Shown: positions 32,175 through 40,984, counted from the first letter of the stretch. The stretch: 64,000 bases of DNA from Nocardia exalbida NBRC 100660 (GCF_000308575.1 NZ_BAFZ01000093.1:46663-110662), one strand, 5' to 3'. Program-made: numbers and translations. Notes: generated by a model from the sequence alone, not told the origin.

Positions 32175-33586
32175 CACCGTGCCCAACCCAGTTCGTCGAT
32201 GACCGCTGTCGGCACCGGGACACCCGCGGAGTGCGCCAGTTCGGTGTGCCTGCGCTCGGCCTGGTCCGGGAACCACGGCTCGATGGGCGGCGAGCCATAA
32301 CCATCGAGTACGGCCTGGCGGAGCGCCTGCACCAGCGCGGGGACGGTCGGGCGCCCATCGGTGGCGGCGAAGCTCCCCATCGTGAAACCGACGAACAACT
32401 GGGAACACCGCATGACCGCACCGGGCTGTTTGCGCTGTTTGCTGACTTGCGGACTCACCAGACCACCGGCCAGTGCTCCTGCGAGAATCTCGACGATCAG
32501 GGTGACGCACAGACCCTTGTATCCGCCGAAAAGCGGGATCGAGCCACCCGCGTCCAACTGCGCCGGATCCCGAGTGGGCCGACCGGCCGGGTCTTGCAGC
32601 CACCCTTCGGTGACCGGTACTCCGCGATTGAGCGCATCACGGATCTTGCCCGCGGCTACGACTCCGGTCGCGAGATCGATGCAGAACGGTTCGCCACCGA
32701 CCGGGCCCGGGGTAACCAGGCATAGCGCGTTGCTGCCGAGAGTCGGACGTTGCGCACCAGGGGCAGCGACCGCGGGACCCGAGATATTCAGCAGCAAGCC
32801 GACAACCTGGCGCTCTTGGAACGGATCCCGGTACGCTGCCAGCATTCCGACGTGGTTGTTGTTGTGGACGGCGACTGCTGCCAATCCCTGCTCAGCGGCG
32901 CGGTCGGCGCACAAGCGGGCCGCCGACTCCGCCGCGACCTGCCCTGGGCCACCGCAGGCGTCTATCGAGATCATCGCCGGCGCCGTGTCGGTGACCACCG
33001 GCTCTGCGTCCGAAGAGATCCCACCCGCAGCGATCCGTCGCAGATATGTCGGCAGAAGGCTGACACCATGCGAGGCATGGCCGCGAGCGTCGGCGTCGAC
33101 CAGAACACGAGCCACGGATCGTGCCTGCCGCGCGGGAATGCCGGCTTGTACCAACTCGTTCTCCACACGGGAGCGCAGTTCGTCGATCTCGACCATGGTG
33201 ATCGCGAAAGGTGCAGGCGCAGTTGCCGGGACGAACTCGCCGCCGTGCAGCCCGAAGACCCGCAGACCGGTCCTTGCCACCGGAGGCGCCCCTGTCAGCA
33301 GCACAACCGCGCGGTCGGCCAATTCACCCGACCGGTAGGACTCGACATCGGGTTCGCGCGCGTCGCCCAAATCGAGGACGACAACGTCGGTGTCGCTGCG
33401 CACGGATCCGTATCGGGGTAACGTGCGACCGCTGAGCAATTGAGCGAGAGCATGACGTTCGGCGGAACTCAGACCGCACAGCATCGCTTTATCGGGCGGT
33501 TCTACCACGAGCGTCGCGCCGCGCAGCAGCAGCTGCTCATTCCCCCCGCTTTCGGAAACATGAACTACATCACGTAATTCGAGCAC
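32174..33586 (-). CDS. LDH2-family (malate/L-lactate-type) dehydrogenase with N-terminal dead ABC-like domain
   Basis: 470 residues from GTG 33586 (AAGGGGAG 6 bases upstream; TTG 33607 overlaps that site). Residues 1-120 read like a shrunken ABC ATPase: LLRGATLVVEPPDKAMLCG, then CGLSSAERH (37-45) where Walker A should be, DVVVLD (67-72) as Walker B, and LLTG (96-99) in the H-loop position, followed by LRVFGLHGGEFV. Lys/Ser of the P-loop, the catalytic Glu and the His are all gone, and the helical/signature part is deleted. Residues 130-470 are a complete LDH2 dehydrogenase: GHASHG (169-174), GSNAL and GYKGL. The likely reaction is NAD(P)-dependent reduction of a 2-oxo or imino acid. The fusion is new to me. 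Confidence 0.85.
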   Translation of the reverse strand: MLELRDVVHVSESGGNEQLLLRGATLVVEPPDKAMLCGLSSAERHALAQLLSGRTLPRYGSVRSDTDVVVLDLGDAREPDVESYRSGELADRAVVLLTGAPPVARTGLRVFGLHGGEFVPATAPAPFAITMVEIDELRSRVENELVQAGIPARQARSVARVLVDADARGHASHGVSLLPTYLRRIAAGGISSDAEPVVTDTAPAMISIDACGGPGQVAAESAARLCADRAAEQGLAAVAVHNNNHVGMLAAYRDPFQERQVVGLLLNISGPAVAAPGAQRPTLGSNALCLVTPGPVGGEPFCIDLATGVVAAGKIRDALNRGVPVTEGWLQDPAGRPTRDPAQLDAGGSIPLFGGYKGLCVTLIVEILAGALAGGLVSPQVSKQRKQPGAVMRCSQLFVGFTMGSFAATDGRPTVPALVQALRQAVLDGYGSPPIEPWFPDQAERRHTELAHSAGVPVPTAVIDELGWAR

Positions 33587-33708
33587 AGCAGACTCCCCTT
33601 CTGCCAAATGTAAATCCCCGACCCGATCGGTAACCGCGATTCGCGAATATTTTTACCGACCCATTGCAACACTTCGGTCTATACGACCCGGTAATCGCTA
33701 CCGAATAA

Positions 33709-33738
33709 ATCTTGCAGCATTATGATGCCGTTTGTCAA
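33709..33738 (-). promoter_or_regulatory. Possible internal promoter
   Basis: On the minus strand TTGACA (33738-33733), sharing bases with the VOC stop codon, and CAAGAT (33714-33709) at an 18-base spacing. It lies in a 127-bp AT-rich gap (33608-33734), the largest in the operon. The -10 match is only 3 of 6. Confidence 0.3.
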
Positions 33739-34175
33739 CTACCCGAGTCGATTTCATCTTCCTGCGCCGAGTCATGCAGCGGAGACATGAATTCGAGCCG
33801 ATTGCCCACACAGTCGAAAGCATAGAATCGACGAAATCCCGGGAATTCCTCGTCCCACGACAGTTCGACATCCGCTTCGGTCAATCTCCGGGCCAACTCG
33901 TCCAGGCGGCCCACGAGAATGCCCGGATGAGCCTTACGCGCAGGACGGAAATCTTGTTCGACACCGAGGTGGATCTCGAGCCCGTCGCCACGAACCCACA
34001 AGCCGCCGCGAGCCGCGAGCACAGGAGGTTTGCGCACCTCCCGCAAGCCGAGTATCTCGACGTAGAACCGGCGGCATTCCGGCTCACTACCCGGCGGAAT
34101 GGCCAGTTGGACGTGGTGTAGACCGAGGTGGAAGTCGGTCGATGTCGCCACGGAGTCGTACGGGAGAACTGACAT
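33735..34175 (-). CDS. VOC-superfamily (glyoxalase-like) protein
   Basis: 146 residues from ATG 34175 (GAAAGG 9 bases upstream). Typical VOC repeat: LGLHHVQLAIPPG with the first metal-ligand His, CRRFYVEILGLREV, LEIHLGVE, and a C-terminal DCVGNRLEFMSP with the Glu ligand. VOC proteins act as metal-dependent isomerases, dioxygenases or resistance/binding proteins. Placed 17 bases after the sulfotransferase stop. It may catalyse a step or sequester the product. Confidence 0.85.
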   Translation of the reverse strand: MSVLPYDSVATSTDFHLGLHHVQLAIPPGSEPECRRFYVEILGLREVRKPPVLAARGGLWVRGDGLEIHLGVEQDFRPARKAHPGILVGRLDELARRLTEADVELSWDEEFPGFRRFYAFDCVGNRLEFMSPLHDSAQEDEIDSGS

Positions 34176-34192
34176 GCGTCCAGCCTTTCGTG

Positions 34193-34972
34193 TCACAATC
34201 CTGCTTGCCCGAGTAGCCGAGTCCACGTGTCGCGAACCCGAGTGGGAAGCGCGGCGTCGGTCGGTGCCGGAGACTCGGTGAGCAGCTCGCGGTACGGAGC
34301 CAGATCGACGTCGAGTCGGGAGCCGAGTCGTGACAGTCCACGCCCTGCGCACAGCTGACTGTATTCGACGACCGTGCACAATCGCTGGTCAGCCGTACGC
34401 GGATGGGCCAGCCATGGTTCATGCCATGCCACCCACTTCGCCAAAGCCGCCCCCCGGTCCGAGGGCCGCCACGGACGATCCCCGGCCCATCTCAGCGTCG
34501 ACCGAGCCACCGCTTCCGGATTCCGGATCAGGAGCACCCAGTGCGCGTCCGGCAGGCTCTCCGCGAGTGCGTCGAGTTCGAGCAGGTACTCGTTGTATTT
34601 GTCACCGAACCGGGTCGCGCCGGCATACGCCCCGGCGAGCACGTCCCGGCGCAGTTGCACCGGATCGGCGACTGCCCCTGCGCTTACCGCTACGGCAGCA
34701 GCGCGCAAAACGGTTTCCGTTGTCCCCAGCCATCTTTCGCTGTGCGTTCCGAACGGCGCCTTGCGATGCAACGCCCAGATCATCTCATCGACACGAAGGT
34801 GACGCGCTTGCAGATCCGCGGCCGTCACCCACCGGTGCAAGATGTAGGGCAGCTTCCCGTTGACGGTGAATATGCCACCGACCTTGTCGAACGCGGCATC
34901 GAGCACCGAAGCCAGTGCCGTAGTACCGGACCGCTGGGCACCGAGCACGATGACGGGAGGCGCATCGCTCAT
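34193..34972 (-). CDS. PAPS-dependent sulfotransferase
   Basis: 259 residues. 5'-phosphosulfate-binding loop GAQRSGTTALAS (11-22) and 3'-phosphate-binding segment LIRNPEAVARS (148-158) are both present. It should transfer sulfate from PAPS to a hydroxyl or amine of the operon's product. PAPS can come from CysC at the other end of the operon. ATG 34972 overlaps the upstream TIM-barrel stop (ATGA). Cytosolic; acceptor unknown. Confidence 0.92.
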   Translation of the reverse strand: MSDAPPVIVLGAQRSGTTALASVLDAAFDKVGGIFTVNGKLPYILHRWVTAADLQARHLRVDEMIWALHRKAPFGTHSERWLGTTETVLRAAAVAVSAGAVADPVQLRRDVLAGAYAGATRFGDKYNEYLLELDALAESLPDAHWVLLIRNPEAVARSTLRWAGDRPWRPSDRGAALAKWVAWHEPWLAHPRTADQRLCTVVEYSQLCAGRGLSRLGSRLDVDLAPYRELLTESPAPTDAALPTRVRDTWTRLLGQAGL

Positions 34973-35832
34973 GACGGCGGCCCCACCTTCGCGATCTCAT
35001 CCAGCATCGCTCGAAGGATGCCGAGGCATTCGACGCTCGCTGTCCGACCACCGCGGGAAAAGGCTTCTCCCCAGGGAGTGTCACGTTCCTGCGCGGACAG
35101 CACACGGCCGATACGCCAATGCGTCTCCAGACTGAGATACCCCGTGTAACCGTCATCGGCGAGCCGCTGCAAGATCGCGGGCCAGGGCAGATCGCCCGAC
35201 CCGATCCGAACATAGCCGTTCATGCCGGCCGGATCCTTCACGTGCACATGACGAATCAGTGTTCTGCCTGCGGCGTAGTCGTCCGGGAAAGGCGCCGGAT
35301 CCCATCCACTGAACACGGTGTTTCCCGGGTCCCACAGGATTCCGATACCCGGGAAGCTCAACGCCTCGAGGAACTCCAGCACGTGGCGCATGGTCGGTGT
35401 ATTGGTTCGGGTGCCCGTCTCGACGACGAACGGTATATCGGATCGCACCTCGGCCAGGACACGGTGGACGGCGCGCGCGGCCACGACGGGATCGGGCTCG
35501 CCATCTCGCCAGAAGGTGAATATCCGTATATGTGGCGCGCCGAGCACGGCAGCTTGCTGAATGAACTTCCGCAGTTCATCGGCAACCGCGGCGTATTCCT
35601 CGTCGGTGCGCGGCAGCGGACATTTGAACGCGGGTGGGGCATAGCCCGCCACCGTGAGGCCCCTGGCATCGAGTGCGTTCCCGATCCGCCGCAGCCGGGA
35701 CCTCGTGAGCATGGCCGGCGCGCGGTCGGCGACCGACCGGATCTCGACTCCTACCGCTCCCGCGGCAGCCGCCACCTCGGCGACCACCTCGATGTCCTGC
35801 GCGATTTCATCACCTATCACCGCGAGCTTCAT
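34969..35832 (-). CDS. Xylose-isomerase-like TIM-barrel enzyme (sugar/inositol isomerase type)
   Basis: 287 residues. AP-endonuclease-2/IolE-IolI-like barrel with the expected metal ligands: VVETGT (Glu), LWDPGN (Asp), HVHVKD (His) and LSLETHW (Glu). Enzymes of this type isomerise, epimerise or dehydrate keto-sugars and inosose. Start ATG 35832 overlaps the stop of the preceding barrel gene. With the Gfo/Idh enzyme it suggests oxidation followed by isomerisation of a sugar or cyclitol. Confidence 0.88.
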   Translation of the reverse strand: MKLAVIGDEIAQDIEVVAEVAAAAGAVGVEIRSVADRAPAMLTRSRLRRIGNALDARGLTVAGYAPPAFKCPLPRTDEEYAAVADELRKFIQQAAVLGAPHIRIFTFWRDGEPDPVVAARAVHRVLAEVRSDIPFVVETGTRTNTPTMRHVLEFLEALSFPGIGILWDPGNTVFSGWDPAPFPDDYAAGRTLIRHVHVKDPAGMNGYVRIGSGDLPWPAILQRLADDGYTGYLSLETHWRIGRVLSAQERDTPWGEAFSRGGRTASVECLGILRAMLDEIAKVGPPS

Positions 35833-36566
35833 CGAAGCACCTCCGCGCGAAGCTGCTGGACGACGGCCAGATCTTGCCGCGGTGTACCCGCACGTGACTC
35901 CACGGTTATCGCACGCACCGGCGCACCGTCATCCACTATCTGCCGGACCTGATCCAGGTCCGACGATTCCAGGGGACGATGCCGCCAACCGTTCTCGGGC
36001 GGTTCAAAACCCTTCACCTGCACAGCCCGCACGTGCGGGGCCAGGTCGCGCAGCTCGCTCCGGCTCGAGCCGCCGATCCGCGCGAGGCCCAACAGGTCGA
36101 GCACCACACCGATTCCGGTGCGTTCGGCCAGCGCCGTCAACCGCACTACATCGGGTCCGCCCTGGTGCGTCTCGACCAGCAACTCGATTCCCTGCTCGAC
36201 CGCCGCACCACATTGCGCGTCGACGAGTGCCCGGTCCGGTTCCGCTACACAGAACACCTTGATCGGCACCGCGATCACTGGCCGGATCGAATCGAAACGC
36301 GATGCTCGCTCGCCGAGTCTGAGCCCCGATCCCAAAAAATAGATCGACAGCCCGGCGCCGAGTACAGCGGCGATGCCTTCGTCGACGCCGTGGCGCTCCC
36401 AGCCGTGCCCTTTGCCCGCCCGCAGGTCGACGCCCGCCCCTCCGGCAGCGGAAGTCAGTGCGGCGAGTTCCGCTGCCGAACCTTCGGGCATGGTGCCGGA
36501 ACTGAGTCCGGTACCGATATCTTGAAGGCGACCTCGTCTTGTGACGCTCTGATCGACCCTCACCAT
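35829..36566 (-). CDS. Second xylose-isomerase-like TIM-barrel protein
   Basis: 245 residues, shorter than its neighbour. It keeps LLVETHQG (Glu), VVLDLLG (Asp) and ITVESRAG (Glu), but where a His ligand is expected it reads VQVKGF. Possibly a paired or partly degenerate isomerase. ATG 36566 overlaps the stop of the Gfo/Idh gene by 7 bases. Adjacent barrels of unequal conservation can be subunits or act in sequence; not decided here. Confidence 0.78.
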   Translation of the reverse strand: MVRVDQSVTRRGRLQDIGTGLSSGTMPEGSAAELAALTSAAGGAGVDLRAGKGHGWERHGVDEGIAAVLGAGLSIYFLGSGLRLGERASRFDSIRPVIAVPIKVFCVAEPDRALVDAQCGAAVEQGIELLVETHQGGPDVVRLTALAERTGIGVVLDLLGLARIGGSSRSELRDLAPHVRAVQVKGFEPPENGWRHRPLESSDLDQVRQIVDDGAPVRAITVESRAGTPRQDLAVVQQLRAEVLR

Positions 36567-37555
36567 GCGCTGTCGACTCCTGCCGGCGTCGCGGCGGCAC
36601 CCGACAGCCGAACCAGCGCATCGGTGACGGACCGACTGCGTGACAACGCGATAACTCCGGGGTCGCTACCGGTTCGGACAGCTATCGCCAAGCGACGATA
36701 GACCTCGGCTCGCAGTTCTACCGCCGGACGCGCGGCCCGAGCGATCGGCTCTCCGTCGAATTCACCGGTACAAGCGCCATCCCGAATCTCGAGCCGGTCC
36801 TTCGAACCGAAGATGGCAAGATGCTCGCACCGATGTTCGGAGCGGCTGGTGACAGCGATATTCAAAGCCGCTCCGGAGGCGAAACGAACGTGTCCGACCA
36901 ACTCGCTGTCGACACCGGGTGCCGCCTCTACCCGGGACAGCACTTCGGCCTCGGCGATCGGACCCAGGACTTGGCACGCCAGATCCAGATAGTGCACACC
37001 GAGGTGGGCGGTGACGCCACCCATCGCCACGGCCGCACGCGATCGCCATCCCTGCCCGTAGTAGGTATCGGCGCGCCGCCGCGAGACGACAAGGCTGCCT
37101 GTGGCACCCGAGAAGTGTTGTGCCAACGCGGATGGATCGAGTGCGGTCAGCCGGTCGGGCAAGCACAAACGATGCTGGAACATGACAACCGCGAACCGCT
37201 CGGCGGCTCGCGCGGCCGAGGCGAGATCGTCCAATTCGGAAACGGTTTGCGCAGGCGGCTTCTCGACCACGACGTGCTTACCGCAGTGCAATGCGCGGGC
37301 GACCAGTTCGGCTCTGCCACCGGGCGGCAGGCAGAACGCCACGACATCTATCGCATCGTCGCGGAGAATTTCTGTGAAGTCGCGAATCGGGACCGAAACT
37401 CGTCGCGCCACGTCGGCGTCCGGCTCGACACCCGCGATAACCGAATACTCCGGACAATTCCCGATGGCGGCGAAATGGCCCTGCCCAGCATTGCCCAGTC
37501 CGACCACCGCGACGCCGACGCGCCGGGTCGCCGATATTCCCCCGTAGCTCAACAA
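36560..37555 (-). CDS. Gfo/Idh/MocA-family NAD(P)-dependent oxidoreductase
   Basis: 331 residues. Rossmann motif VVGLGNAG (17-24), EKPPA (98-102) with the catalytic-region Lys, and a later GGVTAHLGVHYLDL that carries the active-site His. It oxidises or reduces a sugar, cyclitol or aminosugar ring carbon. First gene of the operon. The start is one of two adjacent TTG codons (37555 or 37552) after GGGAGGGGG; no ATG is available. Confidence 0.88.
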   Translation of the reverse strand: MLSYGGISATRRVGVAVVGLGNAGQGHFAAIGNCPEYSVIAGVEPDADVARRVSVPIRDFTEILRDDAIDVVAFCLPPGGRAELVARALHCGKHVVVEKPPAQTVSELDDLASAARAAERFAVVMFQHRLCLPDRLTALDPSALAQHFSGATGSLVVSRRRADTYYGQGWRSRAAVAMGGVTAHLGVHYLDLACQVLGPIAEAEVLSRVEAAPGVDSELVGHVRFASGAALNIAVTSRSEHRCEHLAIFGSKDRLEIRDGACTGEFDGEPIARAARPAVELRAEVYRRLAIAVRTGSDPGVIALSRSRSVTDALVRLSGAAATPAGVDSAW

Positions 37556-37650
37556 TCCCCCTCCCGATTACAAAGCTCTACTCCGGCAGGACTCGACCGA
37601 AACGACTGTGTCATTCGAAATCGGTTGTTGCTCAGCCTTCCCCGCCGCAA

Positions 37651-37679
37651 AGGTTATGGCAACCACATCGATAACGCAA
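37651..37679 (-). promoter_or_regulatory. Candidate operon promoter
   Basis: TTGCGT (37679-37674) and TAACCT (37656-37651) with a 17-base spacer, about 95 bases before the first gene of the 25.4-37.6 kb operon. Fits loose actinobacterial -35/-10 consensus. Confidence 0.35.
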
Positions 37680-37721
37680 GCATCGTTGCGCGGCAGGCGG
37701 GAGCGGGGCAGCCGGCGATAC

Positions 37722-38858
37722 TCAATCCAGGGCGGCGAAGAACGCGCGGATGTCGGCGACGTGCGCGTCGGGGCGTTCCATCGCGATGAAGTGGTTGCCG
37801 GTGTTGCCCTCCGGCCAGTGCACGACGGTGTTGTCGCGTTCGGCGAGCCGCCGCATCAGCGCGGAACCGCCGCCGTAAGTGCCGGTGGGCACCGGTTTCT
37901 GGCCTTTCGGCCAGGCGAATCCCCCGTCGCCGAGGCCGTTGTACATCGGCCACGACGACGAGGCCACGGTGTCGGTGAACCAGTACAGGCTGATGACGGT
38001 CAGCAGATGGTCGCGGCTGATCACGTCCTCCACCCGGTCGGCGAGCGGGGCGAACTCGGTGAACTTCTGCATCAGCCAGGCGAGCAGACCGACCGGCGAA
38101 TCGGTCCACGCGTGGGCGAAGGTCTGCGGGGCGGCGCGCAGCAGGACGTGATGGTTCACGCCGCCGGTCATCCACTGCTGCATCCGGTCCCACTCGGCGC
38201 GTTCCTCTGGCGTCATCGTGGGCACGTCCGCCTCGGTCGGCATCCCGATCCCGCCGTCGAGGTGCACACCGATCACCCGGTCCGGTGCGGCGATGGCGAG
38301 TTCCGGCGTCACGTAGGCGCCGAGGTCGCCGCCCTGTGCGCCGAAGCGCCGGTAGCCGAGCCGGTCCATCAGCGTCAGCCACATCCCGGCCACCGCCGCC
38401 GGTGTCATGCCGGGTTCGCGCGGCCCTTCGGAGAAGCCGAAACCCGGAACCGATGGCACCACCACATGGAACGCCTGCGCCGGATCGAGTCCGTATGCCC
38501 GCGGGTCGGCGAGGGGGCCGATGGTCTCGGAGAATTCGACGAACGAGTTGGGCCAGCCGTGCGTGAGGATGAGTGGCGTCGCGTCCGGCTCCGGCGAGCG
38601 CACGTGCAGGAAGTGCACGTCGAGCCCGTCGATGCGCGTCTTGAACTGGGGGAACTCGTTCAGCGCCGCTTCTCGTGCGCGCCAGTCGAATCCGGTCCGC
38701 CAGTACTCGGCCAGCTCGCGCAGGTAGCCGACCGGCACGCCGCGTTCCCAGCCGGAGCCGGGCAGCTGCGCGGTCCAGCGGGTGCGGGCGAGCCGGTCGT
38801 GCAGGTCGTCCACGTCGGCCTGCGGGATCTCGATGCGGAACGGGCGGATGTCGGTCAT
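37722..38858 (-). CDS. Epoxide hydrolase (alpha/beta hydrolase with N-terminal EH domain)
   Basis: 378 residues. The N-terminal about 110 residues form the epoxide hydrolase N-domain (TRWTAQLPGSGWERG). The hydrolase core has HGWP (100-103) for the oxyanion hole, nucleophile Asp178 in GGDLGA and catalytic His356 in GNHFIAMERPD. Such enzymes open epoxides to diols, often with lipid or xenobiotic substrates. Divergent from the WYL regulator with a shared 97-base intergenic region containing a palindrome, so it is probably its target. Separate from the operon to its left. Confidence 0.92.
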   Translation of the reverse strand: MTDIRPFRIEIPQADVDDLHDRLARTRWTAQLPGSGWERGVPVGYLRELAEYWRTGFDWRAREAALNEFPQFKTRIDGLDVHFLHVRSPEPDATPLILTHGWPNSFVEFSETIGPLADPRAYGLDPAQAFHVVVPSVPGFGFSEGPREPGMTPAAVAGMWLTLMDRLGYRRFGAQGGDLGAYVTPELAIAAPDRVIGVHLDGGIGMPTEADVPTMTPEERAEWDRMQQWMTGGVNHHVLLRAAPQTFAHAWTDSPVGLLAWLMQKFTEFAPLADRVEDVISRDHLLTVISLYWFTDTVASSSWPMYNGLGDGGFAWPKGQKPVPTGTYGGGSALMRRLAERDNTVVHWPEGNTGNHFIAMERPDAHVADIRAFFAALD

Positions 38859-38913
38859 TCGGTCGGCTCCTTGCCGGTCGGTCCTGCGGTACGAGGACGA
38901 CGTTAAGGACCAT

Positions 38914-38934
38914 CTAGGACTGATCAGGTCCTAG
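38914..38934. promoter_or_regulatory. Palindromic operator candidate for the WYL regulator
   Basis: CTAGGAC, 7 bases and GTCCTAG form a perfect 7-bp inverted repeat, 21 bases before the WYL start and about 55 before the epoxide hydrolase start. It is well placed to control both divergent genes. Confidence 0.6.
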
Positions 38935-38955
38935 ATTTCCGGCATCCTCGACGTC

Positions 38956-39942
38956 ATGAACGACACCCCCGCCCGGCTGCTTCGTCTGCTGTCGCTGCTC
39001 CAGACGCCGCGTGAATGGCCGGGCAGCGAATTGGCCGAACGTCTCGGCGTCACCGATCGCACGGTGCGCCGTGACATCGACCGGCTGCGTGAACTCGGCT
39101 ATCCGGTCACCGCGACGCTCGGCGCGACGGGCGGCTATCGCCTGGTGGCGGGCGCGGCGATGCCTCCGCTGCTCGTGGAGGACGACGAGGCCGTCGCCAT
39201 CGCGGTCGGGTTGCGCGCCGCCGCCGGGGCCGGGGTGGCCGGGATCGAGGAGGCGGCGGTGCGGGCGCTGGCCAAAGTGGAGCAGGTGCTGCCCGCGAAG
39301 TTGCGGCGCAGAGTGCGGGTCCTCGCCACCGCCCTGACCCCGCCCACCGGCGGCGGGCCCGCCGCCGACCCCGACGTGCTCACCACACTGGCGGCGACCG
39401 TGACCAACCGGGAGCGGGTGCGTTTCGCCTATCGCGACGAGGCGGGGGCGGAAACGAGGCGCAATGCCGAGCCGGTGGGCCTTGTCCCCGCCCGGCGGCG
39501 CTGGTATCTGGTCGGCTACGACCTCGACCGGGCCGGCTGGCGGGTGTACCGCGTCGACCGGATCGACCGTCCGCAGCCCACCGCAGCCCGGTTCACCCCG
39601 CGCCCGCTCCCCGCCGCCGATGCCGCCGCCTACGTCGCGGGCCGCCGCACCGACTGGGGTTCACCGACCTTCCGTCTTCGCCTCACCATCCACGCTCCCG
39701 CCCACCTGGTCGCGGGACGGTTGGGCGAGAACCCCGGCGAGATCGTCGCGATCGATGCCGGCACCTGCCGGATCGATACCCTGCGGGACGACGCGCCGGA
39801 ATGGCTGGCGCACCGGCTGCTCGGGCTGGGAGCGGATTTCCGGGTGCACGAACCGCCGGAATTGATCGCACACCTGCGCGCCATCGCCGAACGCGCCGGG
39901 CGCGCGATCGGCGCGAATCCGCCACCCCGTGCCGATGCCTGA
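38956..39942 (+). CDS. WYL-domain transcriptional regulator
   Basis: 328 residues. N-terminal DeoR/YafY-type helix-turn-helix (SELAERLGVTDRTVRRDIDR, about 23-42), middle helical part and WYL domain with RRRWYLVGYDLDR (about 178-190), followed by the C-terminal WCX-type extension. WYL domains bind nucleotides or small ligands. ATG 38956. Divergent from the epoxide hydrolase and probably its regulator via the palindrome between them. Confidence 0.92.
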   Translation: MNDTPARLLRLLSLLQTPREWPGSELAERLGVTDRTVRRDIDRLRELGYPVTATLGATGGYRLVAGAAMPPLLVEDDEAVAIAVGLRAAAGAGVAGIEEAAVRALAKVEQVLPAKLRRRVRVLATALTPPTGGGPAADPDVLTTLAATVTNRERVRFAYRDEAGAETRRNAEPVGLVPARRRWYLVGYDLDRAGWRVYRVDRIDRPQPTAARFTPRPLPAADAAAYVAGRRTDWGSPTFRLRLTIHAPAHLVAGRLGENPGEIVAIDAGTCRIDTLRDDAPEWLAHRLLGLGADFRVHEPPELIAHLRAIAERAGRAIGANPPPRADA

Positions 39943-39964
39943 GCATCCGGCGCAGCCCGAGGGC

Positions 39965-40876
39965 TCAGCGAGAAAGGTCGATGCGGAGGAGAGCGCCGGA
40001 TTCGGTGCCCGCGATCAGTTGTCCCGGGTCGGCCGGAGTGGCGGCCACGGCGGTGAGCGGCTGCGTTTCGAGGACGGCGCAGGCCGCGCCGGTAGCGGGA
40101 TCGACGCGAATCAATCGGCCGGTGAGGGTGGTGACGTAGAGGATGCCGGTGGGGTCGATCAGCAGGTCATCAGCGAAATCCGGGAGGCCGGGCAGCCGCG
40201 AGGACAAGTCGGTCACGGTGGCGCGGGCCGCTGGGTCGTCGAGCGGGATGCGGATGATCCGGCCGAGCGGGCCGCCGTTGGCTGTGACATACAGCGCGCC
40301 GTCGTGCACGGCCGCGCCGTTGGCGGCCAGTCCTGCCAGCGGCGCGCCCCACGCGGTGTCGACGGACGCGTCGGGACGGATCTTGACCACGCCGGACACG
40401 GTCGCGACGTAGAGGTTGCCGCTCGGGTCGAAGGCCGCGCCGTTGGGCATCGTGTAGCCGGAGACGAAGATCTCCGGCTTCGGCACGGCCGCCGCCGGAT
40501 CGAACCGGACCACGCCGCCCGGCCGGACGACGCTGACCGGCGCGTCACCGTAGACGACATACAGCAGCCCGTCGGGGCCGAGCCGGACCGCGCCGGGGAA
40601 TTCCACCGGAACGGTCGCGGTCAGCGTGCCCGCGGCGTCGTAGCGCTGGACCTCGTTGCGATAGAGCCGCGAGACCCACAGGTTGCCCTGCGCGTCGTAA
40701 CCCAGATTCTCCGACCAGTCGAGCACCGGAACGAGCGCCGGAACGGCCGTGACCGCCACCGCGGGGTCGCAGGCGGCGACCGGCGGCGCGGCGCCCGCGC
40801 CCGGCGCGAGTATCGCGGTGAGTGTCGACGTCGCGGCGGACAGAAGAAGAGCGCCTGGACGGTGGAGGATTCTCAA
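39965..40876 (-). CDS. Secreted beta-propeller (SMP-30/NHL-like) protein
   Basis: 303 residues starting at TTG 40876, which has GAGGTG 6 bases upstream; GTG 40885 lacks such a site. A signal peptide (LLLSAATSTLTAILAPGAGA) is followed by repeats of the pattern DPSGNLYVAT, GPDGLLYVVYG, DPTGILYVTT, typical of a six-bladed SMP-30/gluconolactonase or strictosidine-synthase-like propeller. Exported. Substrate or partner unknown. Convergent with the WYL gene and divergent from the next hydrolase. Confidence 0.8.
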   Translation of the reverse strand: MRILHRPGALLLSAATSTLTAILAPGAGAAPPVAACDPAVAVTAVPALVPVLDWSENLGYDAQGNLWVSRLYRNEVQRYDAAGTLTATVPVEFPGAVRLGPDGLLYVVYGDAPVSVVRPGGVVRFDPAAAVPKPEIFVSGYTMPNGAAFDPSGNLYVATVSGVVKIRPDASVDTAWGAPLAGLAANGAAVHDGALYVTANGGPLGRIIRIPLDDPAARATVTDLSSRLPGLPDFADDLLIDPTGILYVTTLTGRLIRVDPATGAACAVLETQPLTAVAATPADPGQLIAGTESGALLRIDLSR

Positions 40877-40984
40877 CGCGGGCACCTCGGGCTCGGGTAG
40901 GTGGGGGTCGCCGCGGATCCTAACCGCTCTCGACGCCGCATCGTGCGGTCCCATCCGCGACACGATCTTTGGCACTATCGGTGA

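Noticed and set aside
33587..33607. TTG 33607 as start of the LDH2 fusion
   Set aside because: It overlaps the AAGGGGAG ribosome-binding site that is well placed for GTG 33586.
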